A stretch of 64,000 bases of DNA from Sagittula sp048553715 (GTDB lineage Bacteria; Pseudomonadota; Alphaproteobacteria; Rhodobacterales; Rhodobacteraceae): assembly GCF_048553715.1 (NCBI RefSeq), contig NZ_JBLZNC010000006.1:186001-250000 (forward strand), in the 5' to 3' direction. Positions 41,761 to 51,204 of this stretch are shown piece by piece (within the stretch, counting starts at the first letter, position 1; the number at the start of each line of letters is the position of its first letter). Under the pieces are notes generated by a model. The model was given only the letters and a program-made list of their open reading frames with translations, was not told the DNA's origin and did not search any database. Made by a program: the position numbers and the translations under genes.

Positions 41761-43287
41761 ATGACACGGGGAACCACAGTTTCCACCCTTGCGCTGATCG
41801 CATTGGCGGGGCCGTCTTTTGCAGAGGTCACAGCAAACGAGGTTTGGGACAATCTGACCGCCTATATGGCGGATATGGGCTACGAGGTCACCGCGACCGA
41901 AACCGATACCGCCCGTGGCCTGTCGCTGAGCGATGTGACCTACAGCATGGATCTGCCCGAGGATGACGGTCGCCTGACGGTCACCGCGCCCGATATGCTG
42001 TTTGCCAACGCAGGCGATGGCAGCGTGGATATCACCCTGCCCGAGACCAGCGAAATGACGATCTCGGTCATGGTTGAGGATGCCGACGATGTGGTGGTGT
42101 CCTTTGATCTTACCCAGTCGGGTCTGCTGGTGAACGCATCGGGCGACGCGGACAAGATGACCTATGCCATGACCGGCGAGAGCATCGGCATGGTCTTGGC
42201 CGAGGTGGTCGAGGGGGGCGAAGCGCTGCCGCCAGAGGTGCTGCGCGGTCAGATGTCGATGGGGCCGCTGGACGCCACCGCCGTGGTTGCGGTGGAGGAT
42301 GGCGCGCGCCGGGTGACGCAAGACGTCAGCTACGGTGATGTGTCTTATGACCTGTCCTATCAGGCGCCCGAGGACGAGGGCGATTCCGCGGGCATGCTGC
42401 GCGGCAAGGTGACCGGGCTTGCCGGAGCGGGGGAGGTCCTGATCCCCGAAGGCGCGGCCACGCAGGACCCTGCGGCGATGTTTGAAAGCGGCTTTGGCGT
42501 GGATGCCTCTGTCACCCACACCGGTGGCGAAACCGAATTCGATTTCGACGACGGGTCTGACCGGGTGTCGGGCACGATGACCTCGACCGGCGGTGAAATC
42601 GGCATGTCGATGTCTCGCGACAAGATGGTTTATGCGGTCAAGGCGCTTGGGCAGGCGATCAACCTGCGCGTGCCGGATATGCCTTTCCCCATCGAAGGAG
42701 AAATTGCCGAAGCCGGCCTGTCGTTCGAGCTGCCACTGGCGGCGTCGGACACACCGCAGCCGTTGAACCTGTCGGTCCTTCTGGAAGATTTCACCATGGC
42801 GGATATGCTGTGGAACCTGTTTGATCCGCAGCAGCAATTGCCCCGCGATCCTGCCACCATTGGCGCGAACGTGCAGGCGCAGGTGACGCCCTTTGTCAGC
42901 CTTCTCGACGAAGAGGCGCTGGCAAAGATCGAGGCAGAGGGCGCTATGCCCGGTGAGTTGAACGAGGTCACCCTGTCGGACGTTGTCGTGCGCGCCATCG
43001 GTGCGGAGCTTCTGGGCAAGGGCGCCTTTACCTTTGACAATACCGATCTGGAGAGCTTTGGCGGTATGCCCGCGCCCGAGGGGCAGGTGGATTTGCAAAT
43101 TGCGGGCATCAACGGTCTGATCGACAGGCTGATCGCCATGGGCTTTGTTCAGGAGCAGGATGCCATGGGGGCGCGTTTGATGCTGGGCATGTTCACGGTG
43201 CCGGGCGCGGAACCTGACACCGCCACCGCCACCATCGAGATCAACGATCAGGGGCATATTCTGGCCAACGGTCAGCGCATAAAATAA
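41761..43287 (+). CDS. DUF2125 domain-containing exported protein
   Basis: A 508-residue acidic protein with a signal peptide (residues 1-21, ending SFA). Its repeated beta-strand pattern ('VTYSMDLPEDDGRLTVTAPDM', 'MTSTGGEIGMSMSRDKM') and the closing 'GQVDLQIAGINGLIDRLIAMGFV' fit DUF2125, a conserved alphaproteobacterial periplasmic family of unknown function. The ATG at 41761 has an AAGAGG site; the longer frame to 41629 is not supported. Confidence 0.85.
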   Translation: MTRGTTVSTLALIALAGPSFAEVTANEVWDNLTAYMADMGYEVTATETDTARGLSLSDVTYSMDLPEDDGRLTVTAPDMLFANAGDGSVDITLPETSEMTISVMVEDADDVVVSFDLTQSGLLVNASGDADKMTYAMTGESIGMVLAEVVEGGEALPPEVLRGQMSMGPLDATAVVAVEDGARRVTQDVSYGDVSYDLSYQAPEDEGDSAGMLRGKVTGLAGAGEVLIPEGAATQDPAAMFESGFGVDASVTHTGGETEFDFDDGSDRVSGTMTSTGGEIGMSMSRDKMVYAVKALGQAINLRVPDMPFPIEGEIAEAGLSFELPLAASDTPQPLNLSVLLEDFTMADMLWNLFDPQQQLPRDPATIGANVQAQVTPFVSLLDEEALAKIEAEGAMPGELNEVTLSDVVVRAIGAELLGKGAFTFDNTDLESFGGMPAPEGQVDLQIAGINGLIDRLIAMGFVQEQDAMGARLMLGMFTVPGAEPDTATATIEINDQGHILANGQRIK

Positions 43288-43318
43288 GCGCCAGACCATG
43301 TCGCGACCTTGGCCGAAT

Positions 43319-43338
43319 AGGTATTTGGCCAAGGAAAA
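43319..43338 (+). repeat. Dispersed intergenic motif, copy B
   Basis: AGGTATTTGGCCAAGGAAAA, nearly the same as the minus-strand motif at 33282-33302. Its GGCCAAGG half also pairs with CCTTGGCC at 43307-43314 to form an 8-bp hairpin. It lies 32 bases after the DUF2125 stop. Confidence 0.5.
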
Positions 43339-43397
43339 GCGTGAGGCGATTTGAGTATCGCGGCGGCGGCGTTTTGTGCGGCGGTCGGTATCGAAGG

Positions 43398-43427
43398 CAC
43401 CCTCGGGAGGCGATCCCGGGGGTGTTT
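43398..43427 (+). terminator. Probable terminator between DUF2125 and ubiH-type gene
   Basis: An 11-bp stem CACCCTCGGGA / TCCCGGGGGTG (one wobble pair) with loop GGCGA is followed by TTTGTCT. The T-run is short, so confidence is moderate. Confidence 0.6.
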
Positions 43428-43432
43428 GTCTG

Positions 43433-44641
43433 TCAGCGCATCAGATCGGGTAGATCCCCGGTGAGGCCTGCCGCCTCGCGGATCACGCCACGCCGCAGGC
43501 CGGGGGCCGCGTTCACCGCCGCCATGCCAAGATCGCGGGCGGCGCGCAAGAGCGGGTTGTCGTTGGAGAACAGGCGGTTGAACAGGTCTGTGCTGGCGGC
43601 GAGCGTGGCTGTGTCCCAGCGGCGCCACTGCTGGTAGCGGTCCAAAATGGCAGGCGCGGCCATGTCTTCGCCCCGTTTTGTGGCATGGGCGAGAACATGG
43701 GCCAAACTGGCTACGTCCCGCAGCCCGGCATTCAGGCCCTGACCGGCGATCGGGTGCATGCCATGTGCCGCGTCGCCGACGAGCGCCAGCCGTGGCGCGG
43801 TAAAGCTGTTGGCGAGCGTCAGGTTCAGCGGGTAGGTGTGGCGCAGACCGGCCAGAGAGATGTCGCCCAGAAAATCACCGAACCGTGGGCGCAGCACAGT
43901 CAGGTAATCCTCGTCCGGCAGGGCGTTGATGGCTGTGGCTCGGTCTGTTGTCTCGGTCCAGACAATGGAAGAGCGATTGTTCGTCAGGGGCAGAATGGCC
44001 AAGGGCCCCGCTGGCAAGAACAGTTGGTGGGCGGTGCCGTTGTGCGGCTTTTCATGCGCGATGGCGCAGACCAGCGCCGTTTGTTGGTAGTCCCAGCCTG
44101 TGCGCCGGATGCCCGCGCGTTGCGCCGCGCCGCTGTTGCGCCCGTCTGCACCCACGAGCAGGCGGCCGGTTAATGTGGTGCCATCGGACAGGGTGACCTT
44201 TGCACCGGTCGGGTTGCAGGTCTGGCCTGTGACGCGGGCGTCGGCGCGCGCGGTGATCTTGTCCGTGCCTTCCATAGCGTCGAGGAGGGCGCGGCGCAGG
44301 TGGCGGTCTTCGATCATGTAGCCCATCGGGCCTTCTTCGAGCTCTGCGCTGTCGAAATGCAGGCCAAGGAAGACACTGGCATCGCCCGTGCGCCCGTCAG
44401 AGACCTTTATCTGGTGCATGGGCTGGGCGTGGTCTTCGAGCGCTTCCCACAGGCCGAGCGCGTCCAGCATGCGTTGCGATGACAGCGCCAGCGCGTAGCT
44501 GCGCCCGTCGAAATCGGGATCTTCGCGGGTGGGGCGGGGCAGGGCGTCGAGCACCACGCTGGTCAGCCCGCATTGAGCTGCTGCCAATGCCATGGCGGAT
44601 CCATTCAGGCCGCCGCCGATAATGATCAGGTCATAGTCCAT
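43433..44641 (-). CDS. UbiH/UbiF-family FAD-dependent hydroxylase
   Basis: A 402-residue flavoprotein monooxygenase. 'LIIIGGGLNGSAMALAAAQ' binds FAD at the N-terminus, 'RLLVGADGRNSGAA' is the DG motif, and 'LALVGDAAHGMHPIAGQGLNAGLRD' is the GD motif of UbiH-type enzymes. It probably hydroxylates the ubiquinone ring; which carbon cannot be read from sequence. The ATG at 44641 starts directly at the FAD domain. It is divergent from the aminotransferase gene across 259 bases. Confidence 0.9.
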   Translation of the reverse strand: MDYDLIIIGGGLNGSAMALAAAQCGLTSVVLDALPRPTREDPDFDGRSYALALSSQRMLDALGLWEALEDHAQPMHQIKVSDGRTGDASVFLGLHFDSAELEEGPMGYMIEDRHLRRALLDAMEGTDKITARADARVTGQTCNPTGAKVTLSDGTTLTGRLLVGADGRNSGAAQRAGIRRTGWDYQQTALVCAIAHEKPHNGTAHQLFLPAGPLAILPLTNNRSSIVWTETTDRATAINALPDEDYLTVLRPRFGDFLGDISLAGLRHTYPLNLTLANSFTAPRLALVGDAAHGMHPIAGQGLNAGLRDVASLAHVLAHATKRGEDMAAPAILDRYQQWRRWDTATLAASTDLFNRLFSNDNPLLRAARDLGMAAVNAAPGLRRGVIREAAGLTGDLPDLMR

Positions 44642-44900
44642 GCCGGTGAATATGGCGGGACGGGCAGGATTGTCCATGCAGCACGGCGCGGCAAGAGGTT
44701 GCAGGCCTATCGCTGCGGCAAGCGGCGTCTTTACCTGACGTGGCTTTGCGGCAAGTGGCGGGGTCTGTTGCGACTTTCGCGCCACAGCGGCCCGCTGTAC
44801 CGTCAAGATTCTGGACAGCCCCCCCCTTTGTTCCGTATCCTGTCGCCAATCGTCGGACGAAAAACGATCCGGCAGCCCGAGGCAAATCAGAGTGTACCCC

Positions 44901-46085
44901 ATGTTCCCCGAGCGGTTTTCGAACCTACCGGCCTATGCGTTTCCGCGTTTGCGCGCCCTGTTGGACGTGCATGAACCCGGTGGTGTGGTCCGTCATATGT
45001 CCATCGGCGAGCCGAAACACGCCTTTCCGCAGTGGATCACCGATACGCTGGTGCAGCATGCGCATGAGTTCGGACAGTACCCCGTCAACGAGGGGAACCC
45101 CGAGCTGCGCGGCGCGATCCGCGATTGGCTGTACCGGCGGTATGGCGTGCAGGTCGATCCCGATACGCAGGTGATGGCGCTGAGCGGATCGCGCGAAGGT
45201 TTGTACAACGCGGGCATGGCCCTGATCCCCGAGGTCAAGAATGGCGCGCGGCCTGTCGTTTTGATGCCGAACCCGTTTTACCCGGTGTATATGATCTCGT
45301 CGATTTCGGTGGGGGCGGAGCCGCGATTTGTGCCGGCCACATCCGAGACCGGGCATTTGCCGGATTTCGCCTCTGTCGGGGCGGAGGTGCTGAACCGCAC
45401 GGCGGCCGTCTACATCTGCTCGCCGGCCAACCCGCAAGGGGCGATGGCAGACACGGCCTATTGGCGGGAACTGATCGCGCTGGCCGAACAGTATGATTTC
45501 CAGATCCTCGCGGATGAATGCTACGCCGAGATTTACCGTGACACGCCCCCCGTCGGCGTGCTGGAGGTCGCGCGCGATATGGGCGCCGACCCCGAACGGG
45601 TGGTGGCCTTTCATTCGTTGTCAAAACGGTCAAACCTGCCCGGGCTGCGGTCCGGCTTTGTCGCGGGTGGTCCTGAAACCATCGCGCGGATCAAGCAGCT
45701 GCGGTCCTATGCGGGCGCGCCGCTGCCCATGCCGATCCAGCGCGTGTCGGCAAAGCTTTGGGCAGAGGAAACCCATGTGACCGCCAACCGCGCGCTGTAC
45801 GTGGAGAAATACGAACTGGCCGACCGGCTGCTGGGGCATATCGACGGCTATCTCAGCCCGCAGGCGGGGATGTTCCTGTGGTTGCCGGTGGAGGATGGCG
45901 AAGCCGCGACGCTGAAGCTTTGGACGCAGACCGGCGTGCGGGCATTGCCGGGGGCCTATCTGTCCAAGGATACGCCGCAGGGCAATCCCGGCCACGGCTA
46001 CGTCCGTGTCGCGATGGTGGCGGACTACGAAGAAACAAAAGCTGGGCTGACCCTGATCCGGGACAGTCTCTACGCTCAACAATAA
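44901..46085 (+). CDS. dapC: Class I/II aminotransferase, probable succinyldiaminopimelate transaminase
   Basis: A 394-residue PLP enzyme. 'MSIGEPKHAFPQWI', 'YPVNEGNPELRGAI', 'CSPANPQGAMADTAYW', 'LADECYAEIY' and 'SLSKRSNLPGLRSGF' (PLP Lys) are family motifs. The overall pattern matches the DapC branch, which acts in lysine and peptidoglycan precursor synthesis. The reaction is inferred from family. A GTG nine bases upstream (44892) is an alternative start. It precedes ftsK by 17 bases. Confidence 0.85.
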   Translation: MFPERFSNLPAYAFPRLRALLDVHEPGGVVRHMSIGEPKHAFPQWITDTLVQHAHEFGQYPVNEGNPELRGAIRDWLYRRYGVQVDPDTQVMALSGSREGLYNAGMALIPEVKNGARPVVLMPNPFYPVYMISSISVGAEPRFVPATSETGHLPDFASVGAEVLNRTAAVYICSPANPQGAMADTAYWRELIALAEQYDFQILADECYAEIYRDTPPVGVLEVARDMGADPERVVAFHSLSKRSNLPGLRSGFVAGGPETIARIKQLRSYAGAPLPMPIQRVSAKLWAEETHVTANRALYVEKYELADRLLGHIDGYLSPQAGMFLWLPVEDGEAATLKLWTQTGVRALPGAYLSKDTPQGNPGHGYVRVAMVADYEETKAGLTLIRDSLYAQQ

Positions 46086-46102
46086 AAACACGAGGCGGAA
46101 CA

Positions 46103-49100
46103 ATGGCATCTTATCAGGTCAACCAGTCGAACAGGCGGCGCGATCCTCTGCTGGACAGCTCTACCCAAGAGGTGTTGGAGCGACGCGGGCGTGAGCTGGT
46201 TGGCGTGGTTCTGGTGGTTCTGGGCCTGATGGTCGGGGCGATGATCGCCTCCTATTCGCCGGACGATCCGTCGTGGCTGTCGGCCACAGATGCGCCGGTG
46301 CAGAACTGGATGGGCCGTCTGGGGGCCTATGTCGCCGCGCCGTTGTTCATGATTGTGGGGCTTGGGGCCTGGGCGCTGTCGGCCACACTGGTGGTCTGGG
46401 GGCTGCGGTTTGCCTTGCACAAGGTGCAGGGCCGTGCCTTTTCCTGTCTGATCTTCGCGCCGATCTGGATTGCTGTCTGTGCCATCTATGCCTCGGGTGT
46501 GCCGCAGGGGACAGGCTGGTCGCATCACTTTGGCCTTGGCGGGTTGTTTGGCGATATGGTCATGGGGTCGGCCCTGACTGCCCTGCCGTTGTCGCCTGCG
46601 ATTGGTCTGAAATTCATGATGCTTGTTCTGGGTCTGGCGATCCTTGGCCTTGGCGTATTTGTGCTGGGCTTCACCCGTCCCGAGCTGCGGTTCCTTGGCC
46701 GGTTCCTGTTGGTGGGCGTTGTGATGACCTACGCCCAGATCGTGCGTCTGACCGGCAAAGGTGCCAGCGGGGCCTTGGGGGCTGCGCGTGATTTGCAGTC
46801 CCGCCAGTCTGAACGTCGCGCCACAAAGGCCGAAGCCACCGCATCGCGGGACGCCTATGCCTCGGCGCCCGCGGTGTCGCGGGTCCAACGTGCGGTGCCT
46901 GCGATGCAGGACAGCCTTGATGTGCCGTTGCTGGACGATGACGATTTCGGTGACATGCCCGGGCCCGAACCCAAGGCGGAAAAGGGCGGTTTTCTGGCGC
47001 GGATGCCGTCGCTGATGCGCCGGTCCGAACCCGCGCCCATGCCGGAACCCGAATTGGTCGAAACCCGCTTTGCCGAGGATGTGGATGCGCCCGCCCCTGA
47101 CCGCATCAGCGCCAAGATCGCACATGCAGTGAAATCGCGCAGCCCGCAGGTGCCGCCGGTGGTGGCGCGCAAGGACGATCCCAGCAAGCCGCTGACACGG
47201 GGTCGGGGTCACGGGCCAAAGCCGCTGATCTTTAACCCCGCGCCGCGCCCCCATACGATCCCTGCCGAGCCGCCCTTGACCGCTGCCGTAGCGGGCCTGC
47301 CGCCTGAGCCGCCGGTGACCGCTTCTTACGCTGCCGCGCCGCCCGCCGAGTATGCCGCCCCGATGGATGCCTATGAGGCGCCGTTTGACGATGGTTTTGA
47401 CACCCAGGCCTACGCGCCGGAGCCTGAGGTGGCGCAGGAATTGCCGCCGCTGACCGCATCGCGCGTCAGCCGTGGGGGCACGCAGGCCTCTGATGCGACC
47501 TCGCCGTTCGAGGCATCGCAGGATGAGTACGGTGATCTGTCGGACTTTGACGACTACGGTGCGTCCTACGATGACGGGGCAGACATGCAGGCCTACACGC
47601 CAGAGCCCGCTGTGCCCCCCGCACCGCCCATGCCTGCCGCGCCGGTGCAGCGTGCGCCTGCCGCCGCTCCCGTGCCCGAAGCCAAGAAAGTGGTGCAACA
47701 GCCGGTGCGCAAGCCCGTGCAACTGTCGACTCGCGCCAAGCTGGAAGCGCAGCCATCGCTCGGCTTCGAGGACAAACCGGCTGACTACGAATTGCCGCCG
47801 CTGAACCTGTTGATGTCGCCCGACCAGATCGAGCGCCACCACCTGTCCGACGAGGCGTTGGAAGAAAACGCCCGCATGCTGGAATCGGTGCTTGACGACT
47901 ACGGCGTGAAGGGCGAGATCGTGTCGGTGCGTCCCGGTCCCGTGGTCACCATGTACGAACTGGAACCCGCACCGGGCCTGAAGGCCAGCCGCGTGATCGG
48001 TCTGGCCGATGACATCGCACGGTCGATGTCCGCCCTGTCGGCGCGTGTGTCCACCGTGCCGGGGCGGTCGGTGATCGGCATCGAACTGCCCAACGACAAG
48101 CGCGAGATGGTCTGCTTCCGTGAGATCCTTGCGGGTCGTGATTTTGGCGATGGCAACCACAAGCTGCCGTTGGCGCTGGGCAAGGACATCGGCGGTGATC
48201 CTGTCGTGGCCAACCTAGCCAAGATGCCCCACCTGCTGATCGCGGGGACCACCGGTTCGGGTAAATCCGTGGCCATCAATACCATGATCCTGTCGCTGCT
48301 CTATAAGCTGACGCCAGAGGATCTGCGTCTGGTGATGATCGACCCCAAAATGCTGGAACTGTCGGTCTATGACGGCATCCCGCACCTGTTGTCGCCTGTT
48401 GTGACCGACCCGAAAAAGGCGGTTGTGGCGCTGAAATGGGTCGTGGGCGAGATGGAAGACCGCTATCGCAAGATGTCCAAGATGGGCGTGCGCAACATCG
48501 ACGGCTACAACAGCCGCGTGAAAGACGCGCTCGACAAGGGCGAGATGTTCGAGCGTACCGTGCAGACCGGCTTTGACGATGAAACGGGCGAACCCGTCTT
48601 CGAGACAGAGCAGATCGAGCCGAAGAAAATGCCCTATATCGTCGTGATCGTGGACGAGATGGCCGACCTGATGATGGTCGCGGGCAAGGAAATCGAAGCT
48701 TGCATCCAGCGTCTGGCCCAGATGGCCCGTGCCTCGGGTATCCACCTGATCATGGCGACACAGCGCCCGTCGGTCGACGTCATCACCGGCACGATCAAGG
48801 CGAACTTCCCGACGCGGATCTCCTTCCAGGTGACGTCGAAAATCGACAGCCGCACCATTCTGGGCGAGATGGGGGCAGAGCAGTTGCTGGGCATGGGCGA
48901 TATGCTGTTCATGGCCGGTGGGGCCAAGATCACCCGCTGCCACGGCCCGTTCTGTTCGGATGAAGAGGTCGAGGAAATCGTGAACCACCTGAAGGCATTC
49001 GGCCCGCCGGACTACGTCGGTGGTGTGGTCGAAGGCCCGGACGAGGAAAAGGCCGACAACATCGATGCGGTTCTGGGTCTGAACACCGGCGGCAACACCG

Positions 49101-49300
49101 GCGGCGAGGATGCGCTGTACGATCAGGCGGTGGGCATCGTGATCAAGGATCGCAAATGCTCGACCTCCTATATCCAACGCAAATTGGGCATCGGCTATAA
49201 CAAAGCCGCGCGACTGGTCGAACAGATGGAGGACGAGGGCGTCGTGTCGTCGGCCAACCATGTGGGCAAACGCGAGATTCTGGTGCCGGAACAGCAGTAA
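46103..49300 (+). CDS. ftsK: DNA translocase FtsK
   Basis: A 1065-residue FtsK. The N-terminal part has about four membrane segments (about residues 34-215). A long acidic, Pro-rich linker (about 250-560) follows, containing two copies of an 'FDDGFDTQAYAPEPEV'-like repeat near 429 and 489. The RecA-like motor has Walker A 'GTTGSGKSVAINTM' (about 715), Walker B 'YIVVIVDEMADLMM' and 'GIHLIMATQRPSVDVITG'. The C-terminal gamma winged helix 'KCSTSYIQRKLGIGYNKAARLVE' reads KOPS. It pumps chromosome ends through the septum and activates XerCD. The ATG at 46103 follows a GAGGCGGAA site. Confidence 0.97.
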   Translation: MASYQVNQSNRRRDPLLDSSTQEVLERRGRELVGVVLVVLGLMVGAMIASYSPDDPSWLSATDAPVQNWMGRLGAYVAAPLFMIVGLGAWALSATLVVWGLRFALHKVQGRAFSCLIFAPIWIAVCAIYASGVPQGTGWSHHFGLGGLFGDMVMGSALTALPLSPAIGLKFMMLVLGLAILGLGVFVLGFTRPELRFLGRFLLVGVVMTYAQIVRLTGKGASGALGAARDLQSRQSERRATKAEATASRDAYASAPAVSRVQRAVPAMQDSLDVPLLDDDDFGDMPGPEPKAEKGGFLARMPSLMRRSEPAPMPEPELVETRFAEDVDAPAPDRISAKIAHAVKSRSPQVPPVVARKDDPSKPLTRGRGHGPKPLIFNPAPRPHTIPAEPPLTAAVAGLPPEPPVTASYAAAPPAEYAAPMDAYEAPFDDGFDTQAYAPEPEVAQELPPLTASRVSRGGTQASDATSPFEASQDEYGDLSDFDDYGASYDDGADMQAYTPEPAVPPAPPMPAAPVQRAPAAAPVPEAKKVVQQPVRKPVQLSTRAKLEAQPSLGFEDKPADYELPPLNLLMSPDQIERHHLSDEALEENARMLESVLDDYGVKGEIVSVRPGPVVTMYELEPAPGLKASRVIGLADDIARSMSALSARVSTVPGRSVIGIELPNDKREMVCFREILAGRDFGDGNHKLPLALGKDIGGDPVVANLAKMPHLLIAGTTGSGKSVAINTMILSLLYKLTPEDLRLVMIDPKMLELSVYDGIPHLLSPVVTDPKKAVVALKWVVGEMEDRYRKMSKMGVRNIDGYNSRVKDALDKGEMFERTVQTGFDDETGEPVFETEQIEPKKMPYIVVIVDEMADLMMVAGKEIEACIQRLAQMARASGIHLIMATQRPSVDVITGTIKANFPTRISFQVTSKIDSRTILGEMGAEQLLGMGDMLFMAGGAKITRCHGPFCSDEEVEEIVNHLKAFGPPDYVGGVVEGPDEEKADNIDAVLGLNTGGNTGGEDALYDQAVGIVIKDRKCSTSYIQRKLGIGYNKAARLVEQMEDEGVVSSANHVGKREILVPEQQ

Positions 49301-49332
49301 CGGCGCGAGCCTAACGTTTCGAATGTGGATGA

Positions 49333-49354
49333 GGGCGGCGCGGCCGCCCTTTTT
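49333..49354 (+). terminator. Rho-independent terminator after ftsK
   Basis: A perfect 7-bp GC stem (GGGCGGC / GCCGCCC) with loop GCG is followed by five T residues, 33 bases after the ftsK stop. Confidence 0.88.
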
Positions 49355-49381
49355 CATGGGCGGGCTGCGGCCAATAAAAAA

Positions 49382-49408
49382 CGCGACAGGAGACCCTGCC
49401 GCGGTTTT
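49382..49408. terminator. Second hairpin downstream of ftsK, possible bidirectional terminator
   Basis: The stem CGCG-A-CAGG / CCTG-C-CGCG (one mismatch) is flanked by an A-run on the left (AATAAAAAA) and GTTTT on the right, so it could stop transcription from either side. Confidence 0.6.
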
Positions 49409-49782
49409 GACGAAGACGGGCTGGCTTGCACGTGGCGGGCGAGCGTTTGGCTGGCTGGCGGGTGCTGGCTTGCTGGTCTTGATCTCTAGATAGCCGTTGA
49501 GCGCGCGGTTTTCAAGAATTAATGAATAAAAACAAATACTTGACTGTATTGGTCGGAATATCGCTGCGTAGCGATCCGTTACCGGTCAACCAATTGATAC
49601 GTCTCATGAATCCCTGCCCGTGCAACAGCTTTCCGCCGATGGGGAGCTTTCCTTGCGCCTTAACCTTGATCCACGGGGGAGAGCGGACGATATCAGATAA
49701 AAGGCCGTAACCCGCCCGTGGTTATCGCATGTCACCGATGATTCGGGGACAGTGGGGCCGTAACGATACGAAAAGGACTGAC
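49409..49782. other. Long non-coding gap before lolA with a structured segment
   Basis: The 482-base ftsK-lolA gap is the largest in the window. After the two hairpins it holds a GGCTGGC-rich stretch (49428-49480), an AT-rich patch (49508-49545, including TTGACT at 49540), and a nested inverted repeat at 49548-49594: ATCGCT-GCGT-AGCGAT inside CGG/CCG and ATTGGT/ACCAAT arms. The only ORF of note (62 codons at 49522) has no ribosome site. The lolA promoter must lie here, and a small RNA is possible. Confidence 0.45.
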
Positions 49783-50364
49783 ATGATCCGTACCCTGATT
49801 GCCGCTGCTGCCATTGCCTGTGCTGCCGTGCCGTCTTATGCGCAGCAATTGTCGCTGAACGAGATCTCCAAATATCTTAACACGCTGCAAACGGTCAAAA
49901 GCCCCTTTACCCAGATCAACGCGGATGGGACGATTTCCACGGGTGAGATCGCGATCAAACGTCCCGGCAAGGCAAAGTTCGACTACAATCCGCCGGAGCG
50001 TGGTCTGGTTCTGGTCTCTGCCGGGTCTGTCTACATCATTGACCGCAAGCTGGGCGGGAACCCTGAGACCTACCCGCTGAACCAGACGCCGCTGTCGATC
50101 ATTCTGGCCAACAATGTGAACCTTGCGACGGCAGGGATGGTCACGGGGCACTCCTATGACGGGACCGCCACGACGGTGACCGCGCAGGACCCCCAACGGC
50201 CGGAATACGGGTCGATCCAGATGAAATTCACCGGCAATCCGGTGGAGCTGCGTCAGTGGATCATCACCGACGGCGACGGCACCAAGACCACAGTGGTTCT
50301 GGGCGGTCTGGAAAAGACGTCGATCCCAACAAGCCAGTTCCTGATCGACACCGTACTGCAGTAA
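49783..50364 (+). CDS. lolA: Outer-membrane lipoprotein carrier protein LolA
   Basis: A 193-residue periplasmic carrier with a signal peptide (residues 1-20, ending SYA). 'LNTLQTVKSPFTQINADG', 'KRPGKAKFDYNPPERGLVLVS' and 'DYNPPE'-type segments match LolA. It takes lipoproteins from LolCDE to the outer membrane. The ATG at 49783 has an AAAAGGA site; the ATG at 49729 adds 18 residues that spoil the signal peptide. Confidence 0.9.
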   Translation: MIRTLIAAAAIACAAVPSYAQQLSLNEISKYLNTLQTVKSPFTQINADGTISTGEIAIKRPGKAKFDYNPPERGLVLVSAGSVYIIDRKLGGNPETYPLNQTPLSIILANNVNLATAGMVTGHSYDGTATTVTAQDPQRPEYGSIQMKFTGNPVELRQWIITDGDGTKTTVVLGGLEKTSIPTSQFLIDTVLQ

Positions 50365-50375
50365 GCAACCGCTCG

Positions 50376-50415
50376 AAAAAAAAGCCCCCCGACGCGCCTG
50401 CATCGGGGGGCTTTT
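50376..50415. terminator. Bidirectional terminator between lolA and SLT lipoprotein gene
   Basis: A 10-bp stem AGCCCCCCGA / TCGGGGGGCT encloses a ten-base loop. A run of eight A lies on the left and CTTTT on the right, so it serves both convergent genes. Confidence 0.92.
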
Positions 50416-50425
50416 CGTTTGCAGC

Positions 50426-51019
50426 CTAGCGTGCGTAACGGCAGGTACGCAGTTGTTGGCTGTAGGTCACCGCGCGGGACCCAACCTCGGAGGAGACGCG
50501 CAGCAGCCATGCCTTGGAGTTATAGGAGCCACGGCGATAGCCGGTCCGTCCCTCGTGATAGGCAAGGTAGTGGTTGCGTGCGTCCCACATGGGGATACCG
50601 AGCTGTTCGTTGGATTTCTTCATATACCAGCCCATGAAGTCCGTCGCGTCGTGGATATTGTCGCGACGTGCGCCCCGGCGCCCCTTTTCGTTCAGGTATT
50701 CGTCCCAGGTGCCATCCAGCGCCTGACTGTACCCGAAGGCCGAGCTTTGGCGACCAATCGGGATCACCCCCAGCGAATAGCGCAGCGGGGTGCGGGCATC
50801 CGAATCGAATTTGGATTCTTGGTAAATTGTGGCCATCTGGACGTGCACCGGAACGCCCCAGCGACGTTCGGCAGCCTTGAAGGCGCGGTAATAGGTCGGG
50901 CGCTGCTGGAGAATCGAACAGGCATTATCCAGATTGTTGGGGGACGTGCCGGAACCACCGCCTCCCCCGCAGGACGCAACCAAAAGTAATATCACCAGCG
51001 CGCGAAAGAGTCTGCTCAT
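50426..51019 (-). CDS. Lipoprotein with SLT (transglycosylase-like) domain
   Basis: A 197-residue predicted lipoprotein: signal peptide with lipobox LLVASC (Cys17), then a Gly-rich linker. The lysozyme-like domain has the catalytic Glu in 'MATIYQESKFDSDAR', 'SAFGYSQALDGTWDEY' and 'RNHYLAYHEGRTGY'. It should trim peptidoglycan from the membrane surface. It is one of three SLT- or lysozyme-like proteins in the window. Confidence 0.9.
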   Translation of the reverse strand: MSRLFRALVILLLVASCGGGGGSGTSPNNLDNACSILQQRPTYYRAFKAAERRWGVPVHVQMATIYQESKFDSDARTPLRYSLGVIPIGRQSSAFGYSQALDGTWDEYLNEKGRRGARRDNIHDATDFMGWYMKKSNEQLGIPMWDARNHYLAYHEGRTGYRRGSYNSKAWLLRVSSEVGSRAVTYSQQLRTCRYAR

Positions 51020-51204
51020 GTGCCTCTCGCGTCATTTGTTTTTCATTGCGAACATTTTAACGCAACTCTGGCTAAGTGGAAATCACAATTCACGAGGACT
51101 GGCGGGGAATTGCAGGCGCTGCGGTGGGGAATAGGGTGCCCTAACGTCATCCAACTGTTTGTCGGGTCACGACAATGTGTTTCTGGCGAATCTTTGGCAA
51201 TAGT

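Noticed and set aside
41668..43332. 554-codon open frame on the minus strand
   Set aside because: It is the shadow of the DUF2125 gene, which has a signal peptide and ribosome site on the plus strand.
46076..48160. 694-codon open frame on the minus strand
   Set aside because: It is antisense to ftsK and has Arg/His-rich composition with no family resemblance.
49522..49710. Possible 62-residue small protein in the ftsK-lolA gap
   Set aside because: There is no ribosome site, it overlaps the structured repeat, and the residue pattern is not protein-like.
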